This document shows, in pieces, positions 25,641 to 34,412 of a DNA stretch of 64,000 nucleotides. The notes beneath the pieces were generated by a model that saw nothing but the letters and a program-made list of their open reading frames with translations, had not been told where the DNA came from and did not search any database. How positions within the stretch are numbered: the stretch's first letter is position 1; every line of letters begins with the position of its first letter. Both the position numbers and the translations under genes were made by a program. The stretch is taken from contig CBKWJC010000017.1 in the NCBI GenBank assembly GCA_966674685.1, positions 19,648-83,647 of the forward strand. The letters are read 5' to 3'. The stretch comes from Thainema sp966674685 (lineage in GTDB: Bacteria; Cyanobacteriota; Cyanobacteriia; Phormidesmidales; Phormidesmidaceae).

Positions 25641-25696
25641 AGTAGGTTGGCATAAATAAACGCATCTAAAACCGGGGGGGTGCATCGGTTTTAGAT
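25641..25696 (+). repeat. AGTAGGTTG-hairpin family, copy b
   Basis: Leader AGTAGGTTGGCATAAATAAA, then arms ATCTAAAACCG (25664-25674) and CGGTTTTAGAT (25685-25695) around a G-rich loop. Confidence 0.75.
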
Positions 25697-25725
25697 ATAG
25701 CAGTTTGCAACCTTGTGAGATACAT

Positions 25726-25762
25726 AGAAGTGTTTCTCTGTCTCCGGCAGAGAAACACTTCT
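25726..25762 (-). terminator. Hairpin downstream of the phasin-like gene
   Basis: Perfect 15-bp stem (AGAAGTGTTTCTCTG and complement) with a 7-nt loop, 72 bp beyond the stop at 25835. No clear U-tract on the minus strand, so termination is likely but not proven. Confidence 0.6.
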
Positions 25763-25834
25763 GTACTTCACCAGCGTGGGAAACGCTGTATGCATGTATT
25801 TGTATGTATGTAGCTATTTAAATGCATAAACTAC

Positions 25835-26239
25835 TTACATTTCGGTAGAGCCTTCATTCTTGAGTCGTTCAATTTCGGCTCGCATGGCGGCAATTTGAGC
25901 GGTGAGTTCCTGTAAGTCGGCCTGCACAGCGGCATCTGGCACTACGGTCGCGGTTGTATTGACAGTGTTGGAACGAGGAGTGCTGGGTGGTGTCGTGCTG
26001 TTTGACATGGAGCTGTTGACTTGGGACAGCATGGATTCGACCAGTCTGCGTGCTTCTTGCTCTGTAATTTCCCCTTTGGCTGCTAGCTCGTCTACTAGGC
26101 CGTCAAAGTCAGACGAGAGCTTGGACATGTTTTCATCACGCTTTTGAGCATCTTGAAGTGATTCAACCAGGGCGGTTGTCGCTCCGAGGGTAACGTGAAC
26201 CCCTTTCTGAAAAAACTGGGTGATAGTATCTGGATTCAT
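25835..26239 (-). CDS. Phasin-like helical protein
   Basis: 134 residues. N-terminal MNPDTITQFFQKGVHVTLGATTALVESLQDAQKR resembles small cyanobacterial proteins annotated as phasin family; a helical region to about 75, a low-complexity Ser/Thr/Asn/Pro linker (STTPPSTPRSN), and a C-terminal coiled coil (LQELTAQIAAMRAEIERLK). No membrane segment. It could coat a granule or membrane surface; the assignment rests on helical pattern rather than a catalytic motif. No PHA synthase genes are nearby. Confidence 0.8.
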   Translation of the reverse strand: MNPDTITQFFQKGVHVTLGATTALVESLQDAQKRDENMSKLSSDFDGLVDELAAKGEITEQEARRLVESMLSQVNSSMSNSTTPPSTPRSNTVNTTATVVPDAAVQADLQELTAQIAAMRAEIERLKNEGSTEM

Positions 26240-26443
26240 AGATTCAAAAATCAGAACTTTCTATCCGTCTTGATATGTTTGGATTGTGGGAATGCGCGAT
26301 CGCACTTGCGCTCCTAAGATTTTGAGATCTTGAGATAGATCGTGCGATCGCATCTCTGTCACCTGTTGCCTTTCATTGTAGAAGGTATTCGGCAGAGATA
26401 CGGTTAGATCCGTGGCGCAATTTGGGATTGGTAGTTTGCACAC

Positions 26444-26695
26444 TCAATTCTGCACTACTAGATGAGCTGTGGGAGTTAGGGTCGCCTCTTGCAGCGCGAT
26501 CGCAGCAGCGGGTGCAGCTACTGTGCTAGTTATCACACCGAAGGCCGTTGCCGTTGTCATCATCCAGCGCCATAGAGGACGGATCGTCCTGGATGAGGAT
26601 GACTCGATTGCACATGTTGTGGCTAACGCTTGAGCTACAGGCTGGCATTGAGTAGAGTGAAGATATTGAGGGTGAAGATGTTGAGATTGAGACAT
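26444..26695 (-). CDS. Possible small exported protein (uncertain)
   Basis: An 83-residue reading frame. It has a basic segment followed by a hydrophobic stretch (RPLWRWMMTTATAFGVITS...AAPAAAIA) that looks like a signal peptide with an AxA site, leaving only about 14 residues. There is no clear ribosome site before the ATG, and the first 40 residues are His/Gln/Ser-rich. It may be spurious. Confidence 0.3.
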   Translation of the reverse strand: MSQSQHLHPQYLHSTQCQPVAQALATTCAIESSSSRTIRPLWRWMMTTATAFGVITSTVAAPAAAIALQEATLTPTAHLVVQN

Positions 26696-26857
26696 GGGCT
26701 TTCAATAAATTCGGGATTTAATTTATCCGAAGCTTTTAGATTCGGATCTGGATTAGATAAGGATTCTGAATATCTTTATCCTGATGGAACCGTGTGGCAG
26801 AATCATCCAACTGACGATTGAGCTAGCTCTCTCCTAGCGTTAGAAATTGGGGTACAG

Positions 26858-26899
26858 AAAAAGCGTAAGTACGCGATGAGTCGTGTTCTTACGCTTTTT
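26858..26899. terminator. Terminator of the porin gene
   Basis: Perfect 12-bp arms AAAAAGCGTAAG / CTTACGCTTTTT, with A and T tracts at the outer ends, 28 bp past the porin stop on the minus strand. Confidence 0.85.
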
Positions 26900-26926
26900 G
26901 TTATCTGTTGATTTGGCCGAAGGCTT

Positions 26927-28912
26927 CTAGAACCGGAATTGGGTTTGGAGGTTGCCTACAAAAATGGTCGGGTTATCGTCAAAGTTGTTGGGATTTGCGA
27001 TCGCATAAAACGATGGAATCAAACTAATGTTGCTGGTCAGCGGGTAGAAGTAGGACAGCTCAAACTCGTACTGAACCCCACCATCACCACCACCAGATAC
27101 GAGGTAGTTACGGCCTTCTAAAGTGGCAAACGGCTTCAAGTAAGAGAAGGTCATCAGTGCTCCTTCCTTAAACAGATCGGGCAAGGCAACACCAAGCTGC
27201 ACAGACTGACCTGTCACTTCACCATCCGGTCGCAGTGGACTGACAATGACGGGATTGACATCGATTTCGCCGTAGGAATAGCGACCAAATAGGCCAATCC
27301 AGTCTGTGACCAACCAGTCGAAGTTGACCAAAAACGTGTCGGCATAGGCATCATGAACAGGGCCGCCAAAGCCGTCATCAATGAAACCATAGATTGGTTC
27401 ACCTAATGACCCGCCGACCAAACCGTTAACCGCATTCATCCGCGATCGCGTATACACACCGCGCAGGGTAAAGTCGCCAATCGAGAAATCCAGTTCTGCG
27501 GTGATAGTATAGGTTCCACCAAATAAGCCTTCGCCCGGATCATTAGCGGTGTTGAATAGCGGAGCGGACAGGAACTCGGTGCTCTCGCCCAAGTAGCCCA
27601 GCGTTAGCTCGAAATTATCGTTGATCAGCCATTCCAAAACCGCACCAGCACCTCGATCCACAGTATTGACTTGAGAGCCACCACTGGAGTTAAAGCTGTT
27701 CGCGCCCGTCAGAAAGAAGGTGAAGCGGTTATTGTCGAAATGGCGATACCAATTGATCCGGGGGCCAATCGTGAGCTGGACATCATTAGTAACCGGGAAT
27801 GAGTAGAACGCTTCCCGCAGGATGACCTGGTCGCCGCTGTCTTGCAGTGTAAACGGTACGCCAAAGGTATTGAATAAACCCGCTGAGGCAAAGGTGTTTG
27901 TGGGCGCAACGCCGCCACCGACCGCCAACTGTAGATTCAGTAGGTCTTGACCTGTGAACGAGGTATTGAGGTTGAGCCAGACCAAGTGGTTAAAGATAAT
28001 TTCGGGATCATCGGTAATTAGCCGCGTGACTGGCTCACCTGTGATGGGATTGCGGGCGGGTGTAAAGACACTGGTACCTTCTGCTAAAACATCGCCGTTA
28101 GCCCACGCTCCGTTGACGTGAAAAAACGCCAGACCGCTGAGCTTAGTAGTGGTTGAAAACTGATTACCTTCCAGTACGACGACGCTAGCTTCTAGGGCAT
28201 CAACCCGACCCCGCACTTCGACTAGCTCAGCCGCAAATTCATCCTGAAGCTGGCGAATAGTCGCTAGGTCGTCCTCCGTTACGCCACCCAACCCGGTAAT
28301 TTCCAATACTCGGTCAAGACAAGCATTGAGACCTGCCGCAAATTCGTAGCGGGTTAGAGCGCGATCGCCGCGAAAGGTGCCGTCGGGGTAACCTGCAATA
28401 CAGCCGTAGCGCTCAACCAGTGATTGCAGCGCCTGAAAGGCCCAATCGGTCGGCTGCACGTCAGATAGCTGAGACACTGATGTCACCTGATCCATTGATC
28501 CAGCGAAGCGAATCCCCATCGGCTCCAGCAGCGTTTCATCTCCCTGCTGAATCTGGGTGGCATCAAACTCCATTGAGCCTAACTTTTCTGGCTCTAGAGT
28601 GACTATATCAACTGAACTAACGTTCGATGGGTCTGCGGTTATATTCAGCTCTTCATCCGCCGCGATCGCACCTAGCTCTATTGCTGATTCGTTCTCTAAC
28701 TCAGCCACCCACTCAACTGGGGAACTGACTGGAGCCTCAATCGGCTCAATCCGTTCAGTTAGACCCAGCGCTTCAACCTTCGCTTCTGTCTTCGGAGAAT
28801 TGGCTGGATCGGCTGCGATCGCAGTTGACTGACCCAGGAATAAAACCAAACTGAACACTAGCGCTTGAGTCCACCAGGGAAGTGGAAAAAACGTCGGCAA
28901 ATTTGCCTGCAT
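26927..28912 (-). CDS. SLH-domain / OprB-type outer-membrane porin (iron-uptake porin family)
   Basis: 661 residues from ATG 28912, which has GAGGAA upstream; an in-frame GTG 15 codons earlier is less likely. A signal peptide (WTQALVFSLVLFLGQSTAIA) is followed by an acidic region, an SLH domain (about 150-210: LSDVQPTDWAFQAL, CIAGYPDGTFRGDRALTRYEFA), a coiled coil (DDLATIRQLQDEFAAELVEVRGRVDALE) and a beta barrel ending FRF, the usual outer-membrane C-terminus. This is the main porin architecture of cyanobacteria; the SLH domain binds peptidoglycan-linked polymer. Whether it carries iron or small organics is not decidable. Confidence 0.92.
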   Translation of the reverse strand: MQANLPTFFPLPWWTQALVFSLVLFLGQSTAIAADPANSPKTEAKVEALGLTERIEPIEAPVSSPVEWVAELENESAIELGAIAADEELNITADPSNVSSVDIVTLEPEKLGSMEFDATQIQQGDETLLEPMGIRFAGSMDQVTSVSQLSDVQPTDWAFQALQSLVERYGCIAGYPDGTFRGDRALTRYEFAAGLNACLDRVLEITGLGGVTEDDLATIRQLQDEFAAELVEVRGRVDALEASVVVLEGNQFSTTTKLSGLAFFHVNGAWANGDVLAEGTSVFTPARNPITGEPVTRLITDDPEIIFNHLVWLNLNTSFTGQDLLNLQLAVGGGVAPTNTFASAGLFNTFGVPFTLQDSGDQVILREAFYSFPVTNDVQLTIGPRINWYRHFDNNRFTFFLTGANSFNSSGGSQVNTVDRGAGAVLEWLINDNFELTLGYLGESTEFLSAPLFNTANDPGEGLFGGTYTITAELDFSIGDFTLRGVYTRSRMNAVNGLVGGSLGEPIYGFIDDGFGGPVHDAYADTFLVNFDWLVTDWIGLFGRYSYGEIDVNPVIVSPLRPDGEVTGQSVQLGVALPDLFKEGALMTFSYLKPFATLEGRNYLVSGGGDGGVQYEFELSYFYPLTSNISLIPSFYAIANPNNFDDNPTIFVGNLQTQFRF

Positions 28913-28957
28913 TGTTATATTCCTCACACCATAGATACTTGACAATTGATTTTTCAC

Positions 28958-29377
28958 GCTATCAGAGTCAAATTATAGAAAGTGTAGTGTGGGCAACAGC
29001 ACTTAAAGGAATGAATTTATATGTTCACGGTTAAATCACAGTCCTCAACCCGGATGAACCACGCTGTTGTCGCTGTTGCTAATAAGTCAAGCAGATTTCG
29101 GTCACTCCTATCTTTCACCGATTCAAGGTTTAGTGATTTTGCCGCCGCGACGCGGCAAAATTGCGTTCGTAGGTTTTGATGCAGGATGAAGGCTTAAAGA
29201 TTTACCGATCATTTATTTGTCAATATTGCGACATCAGTGCTGATGAGTTGCTGATTAATATAAACCGCTTTGGTTTGGTTCTTGCAGCAGAAAGAAACTT
29301 GGAGGCGTTAAAGCGCTCACTTTCGCTACCTCGTTTCAGTTCATCCAGGTGTTCGATTTACATCGGGATATTTATAT
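28958..29377. other. Divergent intergenic region, porin / NCS2 permease
   Basis: No gene is seen. It contains one GCCGCCGC-type hairpin (29136-29161) and must hold promoters for both flanking genes. Confidence 0.5.
29136..29161. repeat. GCCGCCGC hairpin family, copy 1
   Basis: Arms ATTTTGCCGC (29136-29145) and GCGGCAAAAT (29152-29161). It shares the TTTTGCCGCCGC start with 33451-33493. It lies in the 5' region of the permease gene, not after a gene. Confidence 0.7.
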
Positions 29378-30775
29378 ATGACAAGCGAACAAGACATTCA
29401 AACCTTAGAACAGGTGGAAGCAGATGCGATCGCATCTGCGGGATCAGCCGATTTAATTTATGGACTTGAAGACCAACCGCCCATACGTGACGCTATCTTC
29501 GCCGCCATTCAGCACGTACTGGCCATGTTTGTTGGCATCATCACCCCGCCGCTAATCATCAGCGGCGCATTGGATCTAGAGCCAGCGGCAGCTGCTTATA
29601 CAGTCAGCATGTCACTATTCATTTCCGGCGTCGCCAGCTTCATTCAAGCGCGTCGATTTGGCCCCCTTGGCTCAGGCTTACTCAGCATTCAGGGCACCAG
29701 TTTCACCTTCCTTGGCCCCATCATTGCCACTGGTCTAGCTGCCATCGAGGGTGGTGCAACACCAGAGGCCGCACTGGCTACCATTTTTGGTGTGTGCTTC
29801 ATCGGTGCCTTTATCGAAATGGCGCTGAGCCGCTTCCTCGATCTAGCTCAGCGGATCATTACCCCATTGGTTACGGGAACAGTGGTAACGCTGATTGGCC
29901 TAACGCTGATTAACACAGGCATGATCAGTATTGCGGGTGGCGTGCCTGCCCAGGGAACAGATGCTTTTGGTAGCCCAACCAACCTGGGTTTAGCCGCAAT
30001 GGTGCTGGTGATTATCATTGTGCTGAACATTGCCCGCAATCCATTTTTAAGGATGGCATCAGTTGCGATCGGGCTAATTGCAGGCTACGTCGTCTCTATC
30101 TCGCTAGGCTTAGTCAATTTCAGTAATCTGGGCAGCTTGCCGTTCTTCTCCTTGCCCATCCCGTTTCGGTTTGGGTTTGGGTTCAATTTCGGCTCCTTTA
30201 TTCCCTTTATCTTTCTGTACCTAATCACCACAATTGAGTCGATTGGTGATATGACAGCCACATCGGTGCTGACCAATCAGCCGATTCAAGGGCCACTTTA
30301 TTTTCGTCGGATCAAAGGCGGCATTTTGGGCGATGGCTTCAACTCTGCACTAGCAGCCGTATTTAATACCTTTCCAAACACCACGTTTAGCCAGAATAAC
30401 GGGGTTATCCAGCTCACAGGCGTTGGCAGCCGCTATGTTGGCTACTACGTTGCGGCCATTTTGGCTCTGCTGGGACTGTTTCCCATCGTTGGCGGCATTT
30501 TCCAGGCGATTCCACAACCCGTTTTGGGTGGTGCCACCATCATCATGTTTGGCTCAGTCGCTGTTGCGGGCTTGAGAATTATCTCTACGGTCGAGATTGA
30601 TCGACGAGCAGCGATTATCCTCGCAGTTTCTCTCGGTCTAGGTTTAGGTGTGACTTTTGTTCCTACAGCGCTGGATCAAATGCCCAGCTTAGTGAAGAGC
30701 ATCTTCGCGTCTGGTATTACCACGGGCGGCATGGCAGCGTTAATCTTAAACCTAGTTCTACCAGGGCGAAGTTAG
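29378..30775 (+). CDS. NCS2-family nucleobase permease (uracil/xanthine type)
   Basis: 465 residues with about 12-14 hydrophobic segments. IQHVLAMFVGIITPPLIISGAL, LLSIQGTSFTFLGPII, TTIESIGDMTATS (the conserved helix-8 Glu motif) and SQNNGVIQLTGVGSRYVG (the QNxGxxxxT motif) are diagnostic of nucleobase-cation symporter-2 proteins. It imports uracil, xanthine or uric acid with protons across the plasma membrane; the exact base is not resolved. Confidence 0.92.
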   Translation: MTSEQDIQTLEQVEADAIASAGSADLIYGLEDQPPIRDAIFAAIQHVLAMFVGIITPPLIISGALDLEPAAAAYTVSMSLFISGVASFIQARRFGPLGSGLLSIQGTSFTFLGPIIATGLAAIEGGATPEAALATIFGVCFIGAFIEMALSRFLDLAQRIITPLVTGTVVTLIGLTLINTGMISIAGGVPAQGTDAFGSPTNLGLAAMVLVIIIVLNIARNPFLRMASVAIGLIAGYVVSISLGLVNFSNLGSLPFFSLPIPFRFGFGFNFGSFIPFIFLYLITTIESIGDMTATSVLTNQPIQGPLYFRRIKGGILGDGFNSALAAVFNTFPNTTFSQNNGVIQLTGVGSRYVGYYVAAILALLGLFPIVGGIFQAIPQPVLGGATIIMFGSVAVAGLRIISTVEIDRRAAIILAVSLGLGLGVTFVPTALDQMPSLVKSIFASGITTGGMAALILNLVLPGRS

Positions 30776-30815
30776 ACGTTTGGGTTGCCGATGATTTTTA
30801 GACTGTATTATCCCA

Positions 30816-30851
30816 AAAAGGGCGCGGGACTCACGATTCCCACGCCCTTTT
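30816..30851. terminator. Bidirectional terminator between permease and psbZ
   Basis: Arms AAAAGGGCG+GGG (30816-30828) and CCC+CGCCCTTTT (30839-30851) with one A-C mismatch; A and T tracts on the outer sides serve both converging genes. Confidence 0.85.
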
Positions 30852-30881
30852 AATTTAGCTCTCGGTCTACTGCCTAGCGGT

Positions 30882-31073
30882 CTAGGCCACAAGATAGTTG
30901 AGGCCACCTACGAGGATGACCAAACCTGCCCAAGCAACTGAACCCAGCAAAATGAGACGCTTGGATTGTTCCCAGTTTGAAGGAGAGGCGTAGGCCACCG
31001 GAACGCCAACCACCATTACAAAGGACAAAATGACCAGAGCCGTTAATGCGAGTTGAAACAGAATTGTTAACAT
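30882..31073 (-). CDS. psbZ: Photosystem II protein PsbZ (Ycf9)
   Basis: 63 residues from ATG 31073; a longer frame from 31130 adds 19 residues outside the family. Two membrane helices frame the conserved GVPVAYASPSNWEQSKRLI turn. PsbZ sits at the PSII core periphery next to CP43 and stabilises the supercomplex. It converges on the permease gene with a shared terminator. Confidence 0.95.
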   Translation of the reverse strand: MLTILFQLALTALVILSFVMVVGVPVAYASPSNWEQSKRLILLGSVAWAGLVILVGGLNYLVA

Positions 31074-31477
31074 CGTTTCCCTTTCCAATACACAGCAGAG
31101 CAGTGAACCTGCATTTTCCAATTGAGACATTTGGGAGAAAACTTAGCTGGAGACAGTTCCAGCTAAATTATCCCTAAAGATTCTTGCTTCTAATAATCTA
31201 CCCTGAAGCGGATCAATCGCATAGATGTCGGGTGGGATTGGGAGGATGAGGGGTGAGAGGAGGCTTTGAAGGCTGTAAAGGGCTGTAAAGGGAGTCGAGG
31301 GAGTCAAGGGTAGAGGGGGCTGTAGAGACTATAAAGGTTGTAAAGGGAGTCGAGGGAGATATGGGATATGTGAAAGTGTATTAGTGTAGGGTGCGTTCGT
31401 GCAGCAATGTATCGCGTCCAAAGGTGAGAGAGCTAGAGATAGCGAGGGATGCCGAAATTAGTAAGGTGCCGCAGTTT
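31074..31477. other. Intergenic region with AAAGGGAGTCGAGG repeats
   Basis: No gene is seen. GTAAAGGGAGTCGAGG occurs at 31285-31300 and 31340-31355 within purine-rich sequence and once more at 4332. The psbZ promoter should lie near 31080-31150. Confidence 0.6.
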
Positions 31478-32278
31478 TTAGGGGCTCAGTAAATTAGAGT
31501 CTTGGGGCTGCTGGGAGGTTAGAGAATCTTGGGGTTGCTCAAATGTGCCGTTGAGCCAGTTTTGCTGGTCGATGCTGTTTTGGGCGATGACTACATAACC
31601 CTTGGTGTCGCGCTCAATAACGAGAACTTTTGCGCCACGTCGAAGAGAAATTTGAGCCCAGGTAGGGAGAACAGCGCTGACGGTGACGAGGTTGTGGGCA
31701 GCGTCGTACACGTCGATTTGGCCAATTTTGCCAGAGTTGCTGAAGGGAATAGAGGCAGAGGTGACGGTGCCGAGGCAGCCGATTAAGCGATCGCAACTGG
31801 CATCTTCGGTAAAGGAAGCAAAAATGCGGCCAATGGGGCGGGCAATCAGGCCACCAACGTTGAGCGCAATGATTAGAGACAAAATGAGAATGCCGAATTC
31901 TGCGATCGCACCTCCAATTTCGCCAATCAGGCCAGCAACGACAACATTCAGCGTCCAGCCTGTCAAACCCCAGAGGCAGAGGTCAAGCGCGATCAGCAAA
32001 ATCAGGGGGGCTTTGCCGATGCCGAACCAGCCGAGAACTTGGGCAGTGCCAAAATCGCCATCACTATCCGCATCCCCATCGGCATCAAAATCCAGGAGCT
32101 GACTGCCGCCCGCATCGACATCGGCATCTAGATCAAAATCGGCATCGACATCTGCATCCACGTCCATATCGGCGTCTAAATCGTCATCGCCGCCGCCTGA
32201 CACAATGACGAAGAGGAATAGCACAACGCCCGAACCAAGAAAAATCCAATAAGGTAAATTCGCCAGCGCAAAGAGCAT
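31478..32278 (-). CDS. YqiJ-like membrane protein with Asp-rich segment
   Basis: 266 residues. One N-terminal membrane helix (about 5-27), then residues about 30-75 are built of D-x-D dipeptides (DLDADMDVDADVDADFDLDADVDAG, DADGDADSDGDFG), a possible cation-binding or disordered acidic tract. Two or three further helices (about 90-155) and a C-terminal OB-fold-like domain (about 175-245: IGCLGTVTSASIPF, RGAKVLVIERDTKGYVVI) match the YqiJ/NfeD group. These are associated with flotillin-type proteins in membrane microdomains in other bacteria, but no flotillin gene is in this window. Confidence 0.82.
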   Translation of the reverse strand: MLFALANLPYWIFLGSGVVLFLFVIVSGGGDDDLDADMDVDADVDADFDLDADVDAGGSQLLDFDADGDADSDGDFGTAQVLGWFGIGKAPLILLIALDLCLWGLTGWTLNVVVAGLIGEIGGAIAEFGILILSLIIALNVGGLIARPIGRIFASFTEDASCDRLIGCLGTVTSASIPFSNSGKIGQIDVYDAAHNLVTVSAVLPTWAQISLRRGAKVLVIERDTKGYVVIAQNSIDQQNWLNGTFEQPQDSLTSQQPQDSNLLSP

Positions 32279-33063
32279 AAACGGTTTGTCCTTTTAAGTT
32301 GTAACCTGTAGCGCTTAATCTCCCAGCATCCCCAAAATAGCCAGATCACTGCTGAATGTCGGCAAGCTGATATGGTTTGTAATGTTGTCTAAACAGGCAT
32401 CAAAAGAAGTATTTTGCTGCCATAAGACCGCGAGTACGTAGTTCTTTCGGCTGACTGGACTGTCTATTATTATTGCGGTCTCTATTTTGACGATCGCGGT
32501 GAAAGCTTAATGGGGCAAGGGGTTGGTTGATTAGGAAGGCTGATATCATTTTCTGCAATGCTGTACGTCAACATTCATTGCAGTGCGTGAATGATGCCTA
32601 AGTATTTCGACTTAACCGGATACAATAATTGATAATGAAATTGAGTCAGGAAATCACTACATTTAATTCCATTTGATTCTGTTTATGACCGAAAACTGGC
32701 TCAGTGTGACTCATCTTGTCGGTTCTGTATTTGTTGTTTTGTCGAATTTGTTTAATTGACTTGTTGATCTATGATTTGCGATCGCGATTTCTCTGCGATC
32801 GCCCAGCTTGACTTCAGCCACATTTCAGCATCATCAGCAACGACTGTCAGCACAACTGTACAGAACAGATGTTTCGGCTATCGAGTCTGCGATTGACAGC
32901 CAGTCTGTCTAATCGATTTTGTTGCCATTAATCTGATATTGATCAGCTTTGCAAGCAATTGGTTGGGGCAGGGGTCGATTCTGCGATCGCAGCTTTTTAG
33001 CCAATGATGACCGACAGCCGAACCGTAATCTGCTAGCAACCTGCTGTCAGGAGACACGCCAGT
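32279..33063. other. 785-bp gene-free region
   Basis: AT-rich with two HIP1 sites near 32780-32800 and one near 32985, and no long inverted repeat or convincing reading frame. It contains the promoters of the YqiJ-like gene and the DUF4327 gene. I see nothing more in it. Confidence 0.5.
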
Positions 33064-33414
33064 ATGAACTTCACGTCATTATTCTCTGCTACGCCCACCG
33101 TTACACCTGCATCCACACCCCCCACGTCCGCTGCCAATCTGGCTACTGTTAGAGCCAAACGGTTAACGACAACCGCCCAGCCGGACAGTGTGGAATGCTC
33201 TAGAGTCCGCTACTCCATTGACATGATCCGCGATGAAGTGCGCCATCTGGTGCAGCAGGGCAAGCTCAGCCGCTATCAGCCGCTTTATGCCCTGTGCCAA
33301 TACGTTCCAGCACGGGAATGGGTCTGCATTGAGCAAACCCTAGCAGATCATGAGTTTTTGCTGCGGGAGCAAATTCTGGACTTATTGGGTCGTGAAGATT
33401 GGGAAAATGACTAG
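33064..33414 (+). CDS. DUF4327 family protein
   Basis: 116 residues. The first 45 are Thr/Ala/Pro-rich and poorly ordered. The rest matches the small cyanobacterial DUF4327 pattern: RYSIDMIRDEVRHLVQQG, QPLYALCQYVPAREW, and LLREQILDLLGREDWEND. Function is unknown; the conserved part is soluble. The family is usually about 70 residues, so the extension is lineage-specific or the true start is further 3'. Confidence 0.87.
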   Translation: MNFTSLFSATPTVTPASTPPTSAANLATVRAKRLTTTAQPDSVECSRVRYSIDMIRDEVRHLVQQGKLSRYQPLYALCQYVPAREWVCIEQTLADHEFLLREQILDLLGREDWEND

Positions 33415-33450
33415 CATCTTCCTTTACTCACATTTTGTACCAAAACCCAG

Positions 33451-33493
33451 AAAGGTTATTTTGCCGCCGCATTGCGGCGGCAAAATAACCTTT
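33451..33493. terminator. GCCGCCGC hairpin family, copy 2; terminator of DUF4327 gene
   Basis: Perfect 20-bp arms (33451-33470, 33474-33493) starting AAAGGTTATTTTGCCGCCGC with an ATT loop and T4 at the end, 36 bp after the stop. Confidence 0.85.
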
Positions 33494-33563
33494 TACGGTT
33501 CCAGTTTTGCGAGGTGCAAGATATGAGTTTAGGATCTTCATGATGGTTGGGTAACAAACAGAT

Positions 33564-34361
33564 ATGGAATTTTTGAGCGTTTTGTTGTCGGTGCTGCTGG
33601 GCATTTTGTCACCGGGCGGCTTCGCGGTGGATCAAATAGTCGAGGACGCGATTCGCTCAAACGTCAATCAAATTGAAGCTCTTGATGTCCGCATCGATAA
33701 CACGCCCAGCTTCCAACTGGTGCAGGGCAAGGTTAATAAAATTCGGATTGCCGGATCTGGGATCTATCCCGTACCGGATCTGCGAATTGCCACCGTTGAA
33801 GTCGAGACCGATCCGATTGATGTCAATATTCGCAGCGTCCGACAGGGAAACATTCAATTTGACCAACCGTTTCAATCGGCAGCACGGGTGACGCTGACGG
33901 CTGAGGATATTAACCAGCTTCTCCAGTCGCCTCGCTTTACTGAAACTGTGCGTAGTTTTAGTCTTCAATTTTTGAGCGCGCCTCAAGCGATTCGGGCGCA
34001 GCAGTACGAGTTCTTAAACCCCAGCGTGACGTTTTTGCCCAGTGGTCGCATTTTAGGCGAGGTGTCGATTCGGGATACGCGATCGCAAGAACAACTCGAT
34101 ATTGAACTGGAAACAGGATTGAACATCGTAGAAGGCCGACAGCTCCAGCTCGTTGATCCGCGCATTGTGGCCAATGGCGAAGCCGTTCCCCAGCAGTTTA
34201 TCGATGCCCTGTCCCAGGGAATTAGTCGTCGTTTGGATCTGCGATCGCTACAGGAACGAGGGATCACCGTCCGCATTTTGCAGTTAAATATTCAACCGGA
34301 ACAAATTGAAACCACTGCCTTTATCCGAGTTGAGCCTGAAACCACTCTTTCCGGAAAATAG
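33564..34361 (+). CDS. DUF2993 domain protein
   Basis: 265 residues. A hydrophobic N-terminus (LSVLLSVLLGILSPGGFAV) suggests export or membrane attachment. DVRIDNTPSFQLVQGKVNKIRIAGSG and LTAEDINQLLQSPRF are typical of DUF2993, a TULIP-like lipid-binding fold also found in mycobacterial LmeA. It may bind or carry lipids at the cell envelope. It is followed 51 bp later by the GerMN gene on the same strand, likely one transcript. Confidence 0.88.
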   Translation: MEFLSVLLSVLLGILSPGGFAVDQIVEDAIRSNVNQIEALDVRIDNTPSFQLVQGKVNKIRIAGSGIYPVPDLRIATVEVETDPIDVNIRSVRQGNIQFDQPFQSAARVTLTAEDINQLLQSPRFTETVRSFSLQFLSAPQAIRAQQYEFLNPSVTFLPSGRILGEVSIRDTRSQEQLDIELETGLNIVEGRQLQLVDPRIVANGEAVPQQFIDALSQGISRRLDLRSLQERGITVRILQLNIQPEQIETTAFIRVEPETTLSGK

Positions 34362-34412
34362 GCGACTGAGCGTGTAGATCAAGATCTAACGATCTAATAA
34401 GAGGAAGCTCCC

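Larger units (their letters stand above)
25462..25834. other. Intergenic region with four hairpins
   Basis: 373 bp without a gene. Besides the terminator at 25472 it carries one member each of the TTTGTGAAA family (25547-25589) and the AGTAGGTTG family (25641-25696), and a terminator-like hairpin at 25726-25762. Confidence 0.65.

Noticed and set aside
26261..26443. 60-residue minus-strand frame upstream-adjacent to the uncertain exported protein
   Set aside because: No ribosome site, no domain, and it spans two HIP1 sites in apparently regulatory sequence.
32949..33152. 67-residue plus-strand frame overlapping the DUF4327 gene start
   Set aside because: It overlaps the better-supported DUF4327 gene in another frame and has no protein-like pattern.
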